Shown in pieces: positions 8,927-16,666 of a stretch of 64,000 nt of DNA. The stretch covers positions 1 to 64,000 of the forward strand of contig DAINPP010000001.1 in assembly GCA_036743375.1 (NCBI GenBank), in the 5' to 3' direction. Every line of letters begins with the position of its first letter. The stretch's first letter is position 1. Source of the DNA: DAINPP01 sp036743375 (GTDB lineage: Bacteria > Thermotogota > Thermotogae > MWEM01). Position numbers and translations under genes: made by a program. The notes under the pieces are model-generated. The model ran no database searches and was not told where the DNA came from. It saw only the letters and a list, made by a program, of their open reading frames with translations.

Positions 8927-9808
8927 TTAAGAAAAATATAAATCGGTATTTAAAAGGTAATCTCTCTTTCTCCAGTCCTCTTTTACCCTGACATATAATT
9001 CAAGATTTACTTTTGTGTCAAATAAATATCTGATATCTTTTTCCGCATCTTTTCTGATTTTTTTGATAAGAGAGGCACCCTTTCCTATGATCATGCCCTT
9101 TTGAGTTTTCCGTTCAACCCATATTTCCGCCCGGATATCAAGGTTACCCGAGTCCGAGTTTTCAAAATGTTCGACATAGACGGCACAGGAATAAGGAATT
9201 TCATCATAAGTTATTCGAAAGATTTTCTCTCTTATAATCTCAGAAACAAGGAATTTGTTTGACCTATCCGTTAACAAGTCTTCAGGATATAAAAAGCCGC
9301 CTTCTTTCAATTGTTCCTTTATTTTCCGAAGGATTGGACTTCTTGACGCTTCATCTTTTGCTGAGATAGAGATAATATTTTCCATAGCGTATTTCTCATG
9401 CATTACTTTCCCGTGATGAGCTATCCTGTTTTCATCTACGAGGTCTGACTTGTTTAAAAGCACAATAATCGGTTTGTTTATCTCCTTTATCTTTTCAAAT
9501 ACATAATCATCACCACGTGTAATCTCTTTTGTCAGATCAATTAACCACAAGATGAGATCCATTCCTTCCAAAGCTTCACCAACCGCTTTCAGCATGTACC
9601 TGTTGACGTTATTCACAGCCTTGTGAACACCCGGCGTATCGGTAAAGACGATCTGGGAATCTTCATCAGTGTAAATACAATTTATTCGATGCCAGGTCGT
9701 TTGAGGCTTATCGGATACGATAACAACCTTCTGACCCAAAAGGTTATTTATAAGGGTGGATTTACCGGCATTTGGTTTTCCAATCAAAGTTACAAAGCCA
9801 CTTTTCAA
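8927..9808 (-). CDS. era: GTPase Era
   Basis: 293 residues, typical for Era. G1 GKPNAGKST (10-18), G3 DTPG, G4 NKSD and the C-terminal KH domain with GKGASLIKKI are all present. Era binds the 3' end of 16S rRNA and helps small-subunit maturation at the membrane. The start is TTG, preceded by GAAGGTG; no ATG sits at the conserved N-terminus. It is the first gene of the minus-strand operon that runs to the Nif3-like gene. Confidence 0.96.
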   Translation of the reverse strand: MKSGFVTLIGKPNAGKSTLINNLLGQKVVIVSDKPQTTWHRINCIYTDEDSQIVFTDTPGVHKAVNNVNRYMLKAVGEALEGMDLILWLIDLTKEITRGDDYVFEKIKEINKPIIVLLNKSDLVDENRIAHHGKVMHEKYAMENIISISAKDEASRSPILRKIKEQLKEGGFLYPEDLLTDRSNKFLVSEIIREKIFRITYDEIPYSCAVYVEHFENSDSGNLDIRAEIWVERKTQKGMIIGKGASLIKKIRKDAEKDIRYLFDTKVNLELYVRVKEDWRKRDYLLNTDLYFS

Positions 9809-9904
9809 AGTTCACCTTCTTTAAAAATTTCATCAGTAGACATTCTGATGTATAAGTATCTTACCACAAAACAAGAACACTTGATAAAGTCTTTTCACAC
9901 CAAT

Positions 9905-9936
9905 AAAAAAGTCCTCTTAAATAAATTTAAGAGGAC
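9905..9936 (-). terminator. Intrinsic terminator of the tRNA gene
   Basis: On the minus strand a 12-bp perfect stem (9925-9936 with 9911-9922, two-base centre) is followed by six T (9910-9905). It starts two bases after the encoded CCA end, so the tRNA appears to be a one-gene transcription unit. Confidence 0.9.
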
Positions 9937-9938
9937 CA

Positions 9939-10014
9939 TGGAGCAGGAAATGAGATTCGAACTCACAACCTCTGCCTTACCAAGGCAGCGCTCTACCATT
10001 GAAGCTATTCCTGC
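9939..10014 (-). tRNA. tRNA-Thr (anticodon GGT)
   Basis: 76 bases including an encoded CCA. The acceptor stem is GCAGGAA with TTCCTGC, the anticodon stem CTGCC with GGCAG, the loop TTGGTAA gives anticodon GGT, and the T arm has TTCGAAT. The D arm is unusual: after G10-C11-T12 the sequence reads TTCAATGGTA, so either position 14 is C instead of the near-universal A, or an extra T is bulged from the D stem. It has its own promoter and terminator. Confidence 0.93.
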
Positions 10015-10030
10015 ACTCAAAACGATAGTT

Positions 10031-10059
10031 ATTTTATCATAATATGTGCAGGACGTCAA
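10031..10059 (-). promoter_or_regulatory. Promoter of tRNA-Thr
   Basis: Minus strand: TTGACG (10054-10059), 17-base spacer, TAAAAT (10031-10036), with TGA just before the -10. The start point would be about 10 bases upstream of the mature tRNA 5' end. Confidence 0.85.
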
Positions 10060-10063
10060 GTGT

Positions 10064-10468
10064 TTATGATTTTAATACTTCCGCTTGTCCTTCAATGACT
10101 TTTTTCCCTTCTGCGTTGAACACATCGGTAGATAAAATCAATCGATTCTTTTCATCTCTTTTCTCAATGACTTCTATTTTTACCGTTACAATATCATCAA
10201 TAAAAACAGGTCTTTTGAATTTGACTTCCTGCGATACATAAATAGTACCATCACCTGGAAAATCTCTTCCAAGTACTTTGGAAATAAACGATGTGATGAG
10301 CATGCCATGAGCTATTCTTTTACCAAAACGTGTGTTTTTGGCAAATTCATCGTCCACATGAACTGGATTATTATCACCGCTTACATCGGCAAAACCTAAC
10401 ACTTTCTCATCGGTAACCTTGAAATCCATCGAAAATGAATCTCCAACCTTTATTTCTTTAAAATCCAT
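10064..10468 (-). CDS. MaoC-like (R)-specific enoyl-CoA hydratase
   Basis: 134 residues forming a single hot-dog domain. The hydratase motif is visible as SGDNNPVH, with catalytic D32 and H37, followed by AHGMLITSFISKVLG. This matches PhaJ/MaoC-type proteins that hydrate trans-2-enoyl-CoA to (R)-3-hydroxyacyl-CoA. Proteins of this size occur in lipid metabolism and as domains fused to phosphotransacetylase; no lipid genes are next to it, so the pathway is open. It is divergent from the lipoprotein gene and ends about five bases from the tRNA promoter. Confidence 0.88.
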   Translation of the reverse strand: MDFKEIKVGDSFSMDFKVTDEKVLGFADVSGDNNPVHVDDEFAKNTRFGKRIAHGMLITSFISKVLGRDFPGDGTIYVSQEVKFKRPVFIDDIVTVKIEVIEKRDEKNRLILSTDVFNAEGKKVIEGQAEVLKS

Positions 10469-10496
10469 ACGCCTAACCTCCCTTAACTTTTACTGT

Positions 10497-10505
10497 ATTG
10501 TACCA
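10497..10505 (-). promoter_or_regulatory. Extended -10 promoter of the MaoC-like gene
   Basis: Minus strand TGGTACAAT, an extended -10 element, about 30 bases upstream of the ATG. No good -35 is seen, which is usual for extended -10 promoters. Confidence 0.5.
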
Positions 10506-10521
10506 CTAAATATTATGAAAA

Positions 10522-10530
10522 TGGTATAAT
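10522..10530 (+). promoter_or_regulatory. Extended -10 promoter of the lipoprotein-M6 protease pair
   Basis: TGGTATAAT lies 22 bases before the lipoprotein start and is divergent from the MaoC promoter 16 bases away. Confidence 0.7.
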
Positions 10531-10552
10531 TATCTCGAAAAGAGGTGTTATG

Positions 10553-11098
10553 ATGAAAAGAACTGTTATGACAGCAGTATTTTTGAGCTGTTTACTGATT
10601 CTCACAGGATGTTTCCTGTTTAACGATTTTGATCAGAGTACATCACTCGCTGAAAATGCCCTGAAAAATGGTTCGGCTTCAAGCGCATTAAATTATGCAG
10701 AAGAGGCTTTTATAGCGGCAAGGGATAATGGAGAAAAATCAAAGGCGATGATGTTGAAAGGCTATGCTTATTATCTTTTAGGACAATATGCAAACGCTTC
10801 AACTGCTTTTGACGGCTCGTTGAATTATTCTTCTAATAACGATAGTATTTCCGGAAAAATTCTTTCTTTGTTTATGTTGAACTCAAATAGCCTTGTTCTA
10901 GAGTATATTGAAGAGATTTCACTACTCCCTGATAGCTGGTCTCTTGAAATAAACAATATAAGCATAGATAAAACAAGTCTTTATCGTACCGCCGCACTTT
11001 CTGCAAAGCTTGTCAAAAATCAGCAGAAATTCAATGAAATTCAGATATATCTAAATCAGAGTCTTGCAGCTAAAATGGAGGCGTTTTTCGATGAATAA
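10553..11098 (+). CDS. Putative lipoprotein with TPR-like repeats
   Basis: 181 residues. The N-terminus has a lipoprotein signal: a hydrophobic stretch ending in LTGC, with the lipidated cysteine near residue 20. The mature part shows TPR-like helices (ALNYAEEAFIAARDNG, then KAMMLKGYAYYLLGQYANAS). I choose the second of two adjacent ATG codons because AGAGGTG is five bases upstream. Its stop overlaps the start of the M6 protease gene, so the two are translationally coupled and may work together at the cell surface. Specific function unknown. Confidence 0.8.
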   Translation: MKRTVMTAVFLSCLLILTGCFLFNDFDQSTSLAENALKNGSASSALNYAEEAFIAARDNGEKSKAMMLKGYAYYLLGQYANASTAFDGSLNYSSNNDSISGKILSLFMLNSNSLVLEYIEEISLLPDSWSLEINNISIDKTSLYRTAALSAKLVKNQQKFNEIQIYLNQSLAAKMEAFFDE

Positions 11099-12656
11099 AC
11101 GGTATTTAATATTTTTTCTTTTTGTTTTTGTCTGTTCTTTACTCTTTTCCATGCCTCCCAGGATTACTGCTGATGATATGCAACGTGGAGAATATCTGAT
11201 TCCTGAGCGCTCATTTTCGGAGGGAGAACTGATCAAAAGAGAGTTTACGGGAACGTTTAAGGCAGTTGTTTTGTTTGTCGATTTTCCAGATAAGAATAAT
11301 CGTGCAGAATTATCCTTTTTTAATGATCTCCTGAACAGCGAAGGGCTGGATTTTAAGACTAAGTATCCTGTTTCTACTAATGTCAGTAGTGTAAGAGAAT
11401 ATTATCAATTTGAATCAAACAATACTTTTCATCTGAGTTTTGATGTATTTGGATGGTTCGATATGCCCCAGGATTATGACTATTATGTTGGTTCCGGTAA
11501 GGGGTTGGGGTCATATCCGAATAATTCACAGAAGCTTGTTGAAGATGCCATAGCAGCGGCGGATGGTGTAGTTGATTTTTCAGATTATGACAACGATAAC
11601 GATGGGGAGGTAGATTTCCTGCTTGTTGTTCATGCGGGCACAGGTGCAGAATTTGAAGGTGGAACAAGTGATATCTGGAGTCATCAGTGGACCATCGGAA
11701 CACAATACAGGGACGGTGTTGCTTTAAGGAGATATTCAATGCAACCGGAATATTGGTTACAGACAAACGATATGACAATAGGTGTTTACTGTCACGAATT
11801 GGGACATCTTATCTTTGGGCTACCCGATCTCTATGACACAACCGGAAATTCTTACGGAATAGGTTATTGGGGCTTAATGGGTGGAGGAAGCTGGAATGAT
11901 GAGATGTCAAAATTCGGAGATAATGAAGAAAGTGGATATGGAGGAGCCCCTGCCGAATTTACAGCGTGGTCAAAATTGCGGATAGGATGGTATGATCCGA
12001 TTACTTTCGATGAAACCAGGACGGATAATGTGGAAATGCAGTCCAGAGGGATATATAAATGTGTCAATTCACAAAACGGGAATCAGTATTTCCTTTATGA
12101 ATTTAAGGAAAGTAATAAGTATAACGATCATTTACCCGGAGAAAATGGAGTCATGATATACAGATGTGATGATCAGAAATATGGAAATTCGCAGCCATGG
12201 ACACCGGGTACCTCCAAATCTTACCATTATATGGTAGAAATCATCCAGAAAGATAATTTATGGTCTTTGGAAAATAAGACAAACCGCGGGGATTCTACCG
12301 ATCTGTTTTTTGCAGGAGATCAGTTCAACCAGTACACGGAGCCGGAGAATTTCTTCTACGATGATAATTTGGGTATTGCCATCAACCATATTCTGATCTC
12401 ACAGGAGATGGCGACGCTTGTCATCGGCGATCTTGATTTTGGCATTTATCTTCAGGAGCTGTCAGGTCTGAACAAAATAAGATGTTATATAAAGAAAACC
12501 GGTTCTGAATTACCCGTTATACGTGATGAACTTGGAAATCCGTTAGCCGTAAAAATGGTTGCAGGGTATGATGCCATATATTATTTAGATATCTTAAATA
12601 GCGCTTCAGATACTGTATTTATATCTGATATTCCTTTGAACGCTTTAAACTGGTGA
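11091..12656 (+). CDS. Secreted M6 family metalloprotease (immune inhibitor A-like)
   Basis: 521 residues. A signal peptide (about 1-21) is followed by a short pro-region and an M6 peptidase domain. The zinc site is HELGH (235-239), followed by the FGLPDLYD segment and YGIGYWGLMGGGSW, as in InhA and related enzymes. The ATG overlaps the upstream stop (ATGAATAA) with GGAGG nine bases before. It is a secreted zinc endopeptidase; the target is unknown. A short C-terminal domain (about 440-521) lacks recognisable motifs. A weak hairpin separates it from the convergent gene. Confidence 0.92.
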   Translation: MNKRYLIFFLFVFVCSLLFSMPPRITADDMQRGEYLIPERSFSEGELIKREFTGTFKAVVLFVDFPDKNNRAELSFFNDLLNSEGLDFKTKYPVSTNVSSVREYYQFESNNTFHLSFDVFGWFDMPQDYDYYVGSGKGLGSYPNNSQKLVEDAIAAADGVVDFSDYDNDNDGEVDFLLVVHAGTGAEFEGGTSDIWSHQWTIGTQYRDGVALRRYSMQPEYWLQTNDMTIGVYCHELGHLIFGLPDLYDTTGNSYGIGYWGLMGGGSWNDEMSKFGDNEESGYGGAPAEFTAWSKLRIGWYDPITFDETRTDNVEMQSRGIYKCVNSQNGNQYFLYEFKESNKYNDHLPGENGVMIYRCDDQKYGNSQPWTPGTSKSYHYMVEIIQKDNLWSLENKTNRGDSTDLFFAGDQFNQYTEPENFFYDDNLGIAINHILISQEMATLVIGDLDFGIYLQELSGLNKIRCYIKKTGSELPVIRDELGNPLAVKMVAGYDAIYYLDILNSASDTVFISDIPLNALNW

Positions 12657-12658
12657 AT

Positions 12659-12680
12659 GGGAGTGGGAAAATCCCACCCC
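12659..12680. terminator. Hairpin between convergent genes
   Basis: A GC-rich 9-pair stem with one mismatch (12659-12667 with 12672-12680) lies between the M6 protease stop and the convergent gene's stop. It lacks a T tract on either strand, so it is a weak terminator candidate. Confidence 0.4.
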
Positions 12681-13087
12681 TATTCTCCAGTTTCATCTTC
12701 AAATCTTACTTCATCCGTGAAATAGCAGATTCTTATATCAAAATTTTCCCCTGACCCATCTTCGCCATCGATTTTCAAAGTGTATGTTCCTTTTTGAAGA
12801 TGCAATTTATAAGGTGTTTCTTCTTTTCCAGTTGTATTGGTATAACAAACTTCTTTCTCATTTTCAATCATCACTTCTATCTTCATCTTGTCCGAATCGT
12901 TAAAACTCTCTATATAAACATCCGTATCCTCAAGCACATAAAAAGTATCTCTTATACTCATGCTATCTTCGAAAGTTACATTATTTCTGTACCTAATAAG
13001 AAAATGATCATTATTTCTTACAGTGTTTATCGTAAAGAATAGGACAATGACCGTTAAAAACAAAAAGAGTATCCCTTTTAAATTCAT
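12680..13087 (-). CDS. Small membrane-anchored protein, unknown
   Basis: 135 residues, not recognised. One N-terminal membrane helix or signal (about 4-22) is followed by a short, acidic, strand-rich outer domain with phrases such as YKLHLQKGTYTLKIDGED, as in small beta-sandwich domains. It is the last gene of the GntR-ABC operon, 12 bases after the permease, so it may be an accessory subunit of that transporter. Confidence 0.7.
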   Translation of the reverse strand: MNLKGILFLFLTVIVLFFTINTVRNNDHFLIRYRNNVTFEDSMSIRDTFYVLEDTDVYIESFNDSDKMKIEVMIENEKEVCYTNTTGKEETPYKLHLQKGTYTLKIDGEDGSGENFDIRICYFTDEVRFEDETGE

Positions 13088-13099
13088 ATTCTCAACACC

Positions 13100-13735
13100 T
13101 CACATCTTGTATTCGTATTTTTTAGAGAGAAGAAAATTAATCCAAATAAACGCCATACAGGCAACTATTAAAAAGATGGCTATTTGGGGTATATAAAGTC
13201 CCATCAGAATAAATCCCCCAATGAAGTTAACAACGGCGATTATGAAGGCTGCAAGCAATATGAAAGAACCTACAACATAATACCATCCGACAATTTTACC
13301 GATTAAAGCGATAAAATTGAGAAAATTCATGATCAGATATAATGAAATCACCGTGAAAAAGAAGATCATTATTCTTTGGGGTATATCTACCATCAGTAAA
13401 AAGAGATTGACAACAATTGATCCGGAAAGTGAAAGGATACAATTCGTAATGTTTACCGATTTTATGATTTCATTCCGTGAAACAGAAAAGATCGACAGTA
13501 AATCAAAATAAGTTGAGGTACTTTTCAAGGCGAATATAATCATCATTGTATAGATCATTAAACTAAAGGTATAAATGAGTTGCGTTTTTATCTCTTCTAT
13601 ATCTAAACCAGCCGTTCCCTCTATTAATATTGGTATAATGAAGTTGATCAACGTAATTCCGAGACAGATAAAAATAAAAGTAATCATAAAATTTACGAAT
13701 AGCTTCAGAATGATCTTCTGGACGTTATTGTTCAT
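13100..13735 (-). CDS. ABC-2-like membrane permease of the YtrA-regulated transporter
   Basis: 211 residues with about six hydrophobic segments and no large loops. It overlaps the ATPase gene by 11 bases. I choose the ATG at 13735, which has GGTGGTG upstream, over an in-frame start five codons earlier. It is likely the membrane subunit paired with the neighbouring ATPase, as in YtrABCDEF-like or BcrAB-like exporters responding to cell-wall stress. Sequence identity with a known permease family is not obvious; the call rests on topology and position. Confidence 0.75.
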   Translation of the reverse strand: MNNNVQKIILKLFVNFMITFIFICLGITLINFIIPILIEGTAGLDIEEIKTQLIYTFSLMIYTMMIIFALKSTSTYFDLLSIFSVSRNEIIKSVNITNCILSLSGSIVVNLFLLMVDIPQRIMIFFFTVISLYLIMNFLNFIALIGKIVGWYYVVGSFILLAAFIIAVVNFIGGFILMGLYIPQIAIFLIVACMAFIWINFLLSKKYEYKM

Positions 13736-14621
13736 ATGTTTCACCACCATTTGTCAGATAATACAATAATTTTTGCAGACTAATTTTGCTGATCTCTATT
13801 TCTTCAGCTTTCATCGCTCTTATTTTTTCTTCACTGATATATCCTTCTACCGAATATGATGCAAGGGAACCGATAGTTTCTATGTTCAAAACTTTCAGGT
13901 CCGGAAGATGTTTTTCTATTATCTTTTTTCTCCCCTGAAGGAGATAATATCTTTCCTGAATCTTTTCTGTTTCATCATTGATGAGGATCTTGCCTTCATC
14001 AATGATGATCACTTTTTCAAAAATCCCTTCCAGTTCATTGATAAGATGTGAAGAAATGATAATGGTCCTTGGATTTTCATTGTAATCTTTTTGCAACTCT
14101 GCATAGAAAATTTCTCTCGCCACGGGATCAAGACCGACGTAAGGTTCATCAAACAGTGTTATTTCGGCCCTGCTGGCAAGACCAATGATTATCCCGACGG
14201 TTGTTTTCATCCCTTTTGAGAGTTTGTTATATTTCTTCTTTGTATCCAGCTTATATCTCTTGATTAATCTTTCAGCAAATGCATTATCCCAATTTTTATA
14301 AAGTAAACCGGCAATCTTGAAAATATCCTTGATTTTCATTATTTCCGACTGCTCAAATGTTTTTCCGAGTGTCTCTCTGGCAAGACAAATCTGATTTTGT
14401 AGGCTATCGGAGTCTGAAAAAGAAAGATTGTCTATCTTAACTTCCCCGTTTTTGACCTTCAATTGATTTGAAATAACCTTTAGAAGGGTTGTCTTTCCAG
14501 AACCATTTCTTCCTATCAATCCGATAATCTGATTCTCATCTATATCAAATGATACAGAACGCAGTGCTTCAAATTTCTCATATGAATAACCGACACCTTT
14601 TAAACTCAGTTTAATAGGCAT
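13725..14621 (-). CDS. ABC transporter ATP-binding protein (YtrB/BcrA-like)
   Basis: 298 residues. Walker A GRNGSGKT (37-44), a signature of the form LSKGMKT near 138, Walker B ITLFDEP and the switch histidine in ISSHLI. The LSKGM signature (instead of LSGGQ) is typical of YtrB/BcrA-type exporters. A C-terminal extension of about 80 residues follows the nucleotide-binding fold. The ATG directly follows the TAA stop of the GntR gene, so translation is coupled. Confidence 0.9.
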   Translation of the reverse strand: MPIKLSLKGVGYSYEKFEALRSVSFDIDENQIIGLIGRNGSGKTTLLKVISNQLKVKNGEVKIDNLSFSDSDSLQNQICLARETLGKTFEQSEIMKIKDIFKIAGLLYKNWDNAFAERLIKRYKLDTKKKYNKLSKGMKTTVGIIIGLASRAEITLFDEPYVGLDPVAREIFYAELQKDYNENPRTIIISSHLINELEGIFEKVIIIDEGKILINDETEKIQERYYLLQGRKKIIEKHLPDLKVLNIETIGSLASYSVEGYISEEKIRAMKAEEIEISKISLQKLLYYLTNGGETYEQ

Positions 14622-14993
14622 TTACTCACCTTCTTCCTGTTTTTTTATCATTTTGATAATTTCTTCTTCAGAAATTGACAGTTTTTCTGCTTCTTTCAAC
14701 ATTACAAGAATAAAATTTTCGAAAAAATGACTTTTTCTTTCTGATTGAATAATCTTTTCCGCCCCTTTTTCTACAAACATTCCCAATCCCCTTTTTTTAA
14801 ATAAGATTCCCTTTTCAACAAGTAAATTCAACCCCTTTCTCGCTGTCGCCGGATTAATTTTAAATGTTTCAGATAACTGATTTGTAGAAAATACCTGATC
14901 TTCACTTTTTAAATCACCATCAATTATCATATCTTCTATAATTTCGGCTATCTGTAGAAAAAGAGGTTTGCTTGAATTTTCATTTAGTTTCAT
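14622..14993 (-). CDS. GntR family regulator, YtrA subfamily
   Basis: 123 residues: an N-terminal winged helix (SKPLFLQIAEIIEDMII, then FKINPATARKGLNLLVEKG) and the short helical C-terminus that defines YtrA proteins. These repress a linked ABC operon and are relieved by envelope stress or antibiotics. It is the first gene of the operon. A 17-bp perfect inverted repeat lies 15 bases upstream of its ATG, over the expected transcription start, so autorepression is likely. Confidence 0.92.
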   Translation of the reverse strand: MKLNENSSKPLFLQIAEIIEDMIIDGDLKSEDQVFSTNQLSETFKINPATARKGLNLLVEKGILFKKRGLGMFVEKGAEKIIQSERKSHFFENFILVMLKEAEKLSISEEEIIKMIKKQEEGE

Positions 14994-15007
14994 ATTCCAC
15001 CTCCTCT

Positions 15008-15045
15008 CATATGTACTTAGTTACCCAAGTAACTAAGTACATATG
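15008..15045. promoter_or_regulatory. Probable YtrA operator: 17-bp perfect inverted repeat
   Basis: Arms 15008-15024 (CATATGTACTTAGTTAC) and 15029-15045 are perfectly complementary with a 4-base centre (CCAA). The site begins one base downstream of the operon's -10 hexamer and covers the start point, a classic repressor position. Confidence 0.85.
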
Positions 15046-15046
15046 T

Positions 15047-15075
15047 ATTCTACATAAAAAGATATATTTTGTCAA
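15047..15075 (-). promoter_or_regulatory. Promoter of the GntR-ABC operon
   Basis: Minus strand TTGACA (15070-15075), 17-base spacer, TAGAAT (15047-15052). Five of six bases match the -10 consensus and all six match the -35. Confidence 0.88.
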
Positions 15076-15096
15076 GCAACTCTTTTTTGATATAAT
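15069..15096 (+). promoter_or_regulatory. Promoter of the divergent secreted-protein gene
   Basis: TTGTCA (15069-15074), 16-base spacer and TATAAT (15091-15096), with TG at the extended position (TGATATAAT). Its -35 overlaps the opposing -35 of the GntR operon, so the two promoters may compete. Confidence 0.7.
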
Positions 15097-15200
15097 CATC
15101 ATAATCGTTTATGAATTGAATAATGATCGTTTTGAATACACATCGTTTCGGGATTCATTTTGTCGCATTAGTGTTTGGTTAAAAACCAGGAGGTGGTTTG

Positions 15201-15602
15201 ATGAAAAAGGCTTTTGTTATTGTACTCTTTCTTTCATTGTTTGTTCTTCAGATTTTTGCGATCGTAGACCTTAATCTCGTTGGTGAATGGAAAAGGGAAG
15301 TGGTAGCAGGTCATTCAGAGTCTGGTGGAATGACAGTTCCCGGTAATATTGGTTCTTTTGTTATAACTGAACAGAACGGACTTTCTTTTTGTGGTTACAA
15401 ACTGATTGACACACCAAATGTAAAGGGATTAAAAGAAGATTTTTCCGGTGTTATCGCCTATGACGGTAAAAAGCTTTATATCGCTGAACACCATGATGGT
15501 TATTTCTTTGTAGATGTTGTGACTGAAGACTTAATGTACGGATACTATCTTGAAGCCAATGAGGCAAAAGCCATCATTGTCAGACTCGAAAGAATTAAGT
15601 AA
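15201..15602 (+). CDS. Small secreted protein, unknown
   Basis: 133 residues, not recognised. A signal peptide (about 1-20) precedes a compact domain rich in beta strands; it opens with NLVGEWKRE, which resembles lipocalin-like starts, but the rest gives no firm match. The ATG has GGAGG eight bases upstream. It is a single-gene unit with an untranslated leader of about 95 bases and a terminator just behind it. It is divergent from the YtrA operon and shares its promoter region. Confidence 0.7.
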   Translation: MKKAFVIVLFLSLFVLQIFAIVDLNLVGEWKREVVAGHSESGGMTVPGNIGSFVITEQNGLSFCGYKLIDTPNVKGLKEDFSGVIAYDGKKLYIAEHHDGYFFVDVVTEDLMYGYYLEANEAKAIIVRLERIK

Positions 15603-15614
15603 ATCCCAGATCAT

Positions 15615-15645
15615 AAAAAGGGGTGCTTTTGAAGCACTCCTTTTT
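15615..15645. terminator. Bidirectional intrinsic terminator
   Basis: The stem GGGGTGCTT with AAGCACTCC, three-base loop, is flanked by five A and five T, so it can work on both strands. It lies between the secreted-protein gene and the convergent nfo, whose stop codon it overlaps. Confidence 0.88.
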
Positions 15646-16471
15646 ATCCGCGATGGCCTTTTAATAGGGTGATTTCTACGGCATGTTCTTTTTCACTTAC
15701 CGGTGTTTCAAGGTTAAAGGGAAGATTTTTTAATACTGAATGATTGATAATCCGAACAATAGCGTCCAATCCTATTGTCCCTTTTCCGATAGATTCATGT
15801 CTGTCTTTATGCGAATGAAAATCAGTCTTTGAATCGTTTAAATGAATTGCCATCAACTTTTCAAAGCCGATTACCCTGTTAAATTCTTCCAGTACTCCTT
15901 CGAGATTTCCAACAATATCGTAACCGGCTGAGTAAAGGTGGCATGTGTCGAGACAAACACCAATATTAGGGTTGTTGGAGGAGGAGATTATCTCGTTTAA
16001 TTCTTCAAAAGTTCTTCCTATTTCTGTCCCCTTGCCGGCCATTCCTTCGAGTAAAATGATTTGTTCGGGGTTAATAACGGAGACTTTCCTTAAGGCTTCT
16101 ATTATGTACTGTATACCGATTTCTGATCCTTGTCCGACGTGCGAACCGGGATGAAAGATATAATAGCAGTTTGGAACCATCTTCAATCTTTCAAGATCAT
16201 CTTTCAGAAGATTAAAGGCAAAATCGCGTGTGTCGCTTTTATCGGAACATAAGTTCATCGTATATGAAGCGTGTGCGAATAAGTTGGCAAAAGAATGTTC
16301 CCGAGTAAATTCGATCATTTTCATGCTATCTTTTTCATCTATCTCTTTTGCCTTCCCACCTCTCGGATTTCTTGTGAAAAATTGAAATGTATTGGCTCCG
16401 ATTCCGTAAGCTTCTTTTGCCGCCGCATAAAAGCCTTTTGAAATGGAAAGATGACAACCGATTTTGAATAT
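15644..16471 (-). CDS. nfo: Endonuclease IV (AP endonuclease) with apparent ATA start
   Basis: 275 residues if translation starts at ATA (16469-16471). The Nfo fold shows HPGSHVGQG, a glutamate in LLEGMAGKG, CLDTCHLYSAGYD and HLNDSK, which carry the zinc ligands. The enzyme cuts DNA at abasic sites. The conserved N-terminus (FKIGCHLSISKGF) is encoded upstream of the first ATG at 16324; beginning there would lose about 49 conserved residues. An in-frame TGA lies four codons before the ATA and there is no ATG, GTG or TTG between them. GAGGTG is five bases upstream of the ATA. Confidence 0.85.
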   Translation of the reverse strand: MFKIGCHLSISKGFYAAAKEAYGIGANTFQFFTRNPRGGKAKEIDEKDSMKMIEFTREHSFANLFAHASYTMNLCSDKSDTRDFAFNLLKDDLERLKMVPNCYYIFHPGSHVGQGSEIGIQYIIEALRKVSVINPEQIILLEGMAGKGTEIGRTFEELNEIISSSNNPNIGVCLDTCHLYSAGYDIVGNLEGVLEEFNRVIGFEKLMAIHLNDSKTDFHSHKDRHESIGKGTIGLDAIVRIINHSVLKNLPFNLETPVSEKEHAVEITLLKGHRG

Positions 16472-16500
16472 AATAACACCTCATTCCTTTTTCTTTTATG

Positions 16501-16512
16501 ATAACATGTTAT
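16501..16512. repeat. 12-bp perfect palindrome upstream of nfo
   Basis: ATAACATGTTAT lies about 30 bases upstream of the nfo start, where its promoter should be. It could be an operator, but no second copy was noticed. Confidence 0.3.
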
Positions 16513-16631
16513 TCCCTTATAATTTCAACGTTGTTCAGCACCGTATCTGATTGTTCTGTAACCCGTGATAGGTAGATATCTTATTAATCAAACTTTATCG
16601 GTTTTTTTCTTCTAATGTTAATTATATCTTG

Positions 16632-16637
16632 TATAAT
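16632..16637 (+). promoter_or_regulatory. -10 element (TATAAT) for galE
   Basis: A perfect TATAAT lies 29 bases before the galE ATG. No convincing -35 is present at 17 bases. Confidence 0.55.
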
Positions 16638-16666
16638 AGATTGGAAAAACCGAAAGGAGAATGATC

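Noticed and set aside
16598..16653. TCGGTTTTT and AAAAACCGA flanking the galE -10 region
   Set aside because: The arms are 38 bases apart and only the second would be in the transcript, so no RNA hairpin is possible, and the AT-rich 9-mers are likely chance.
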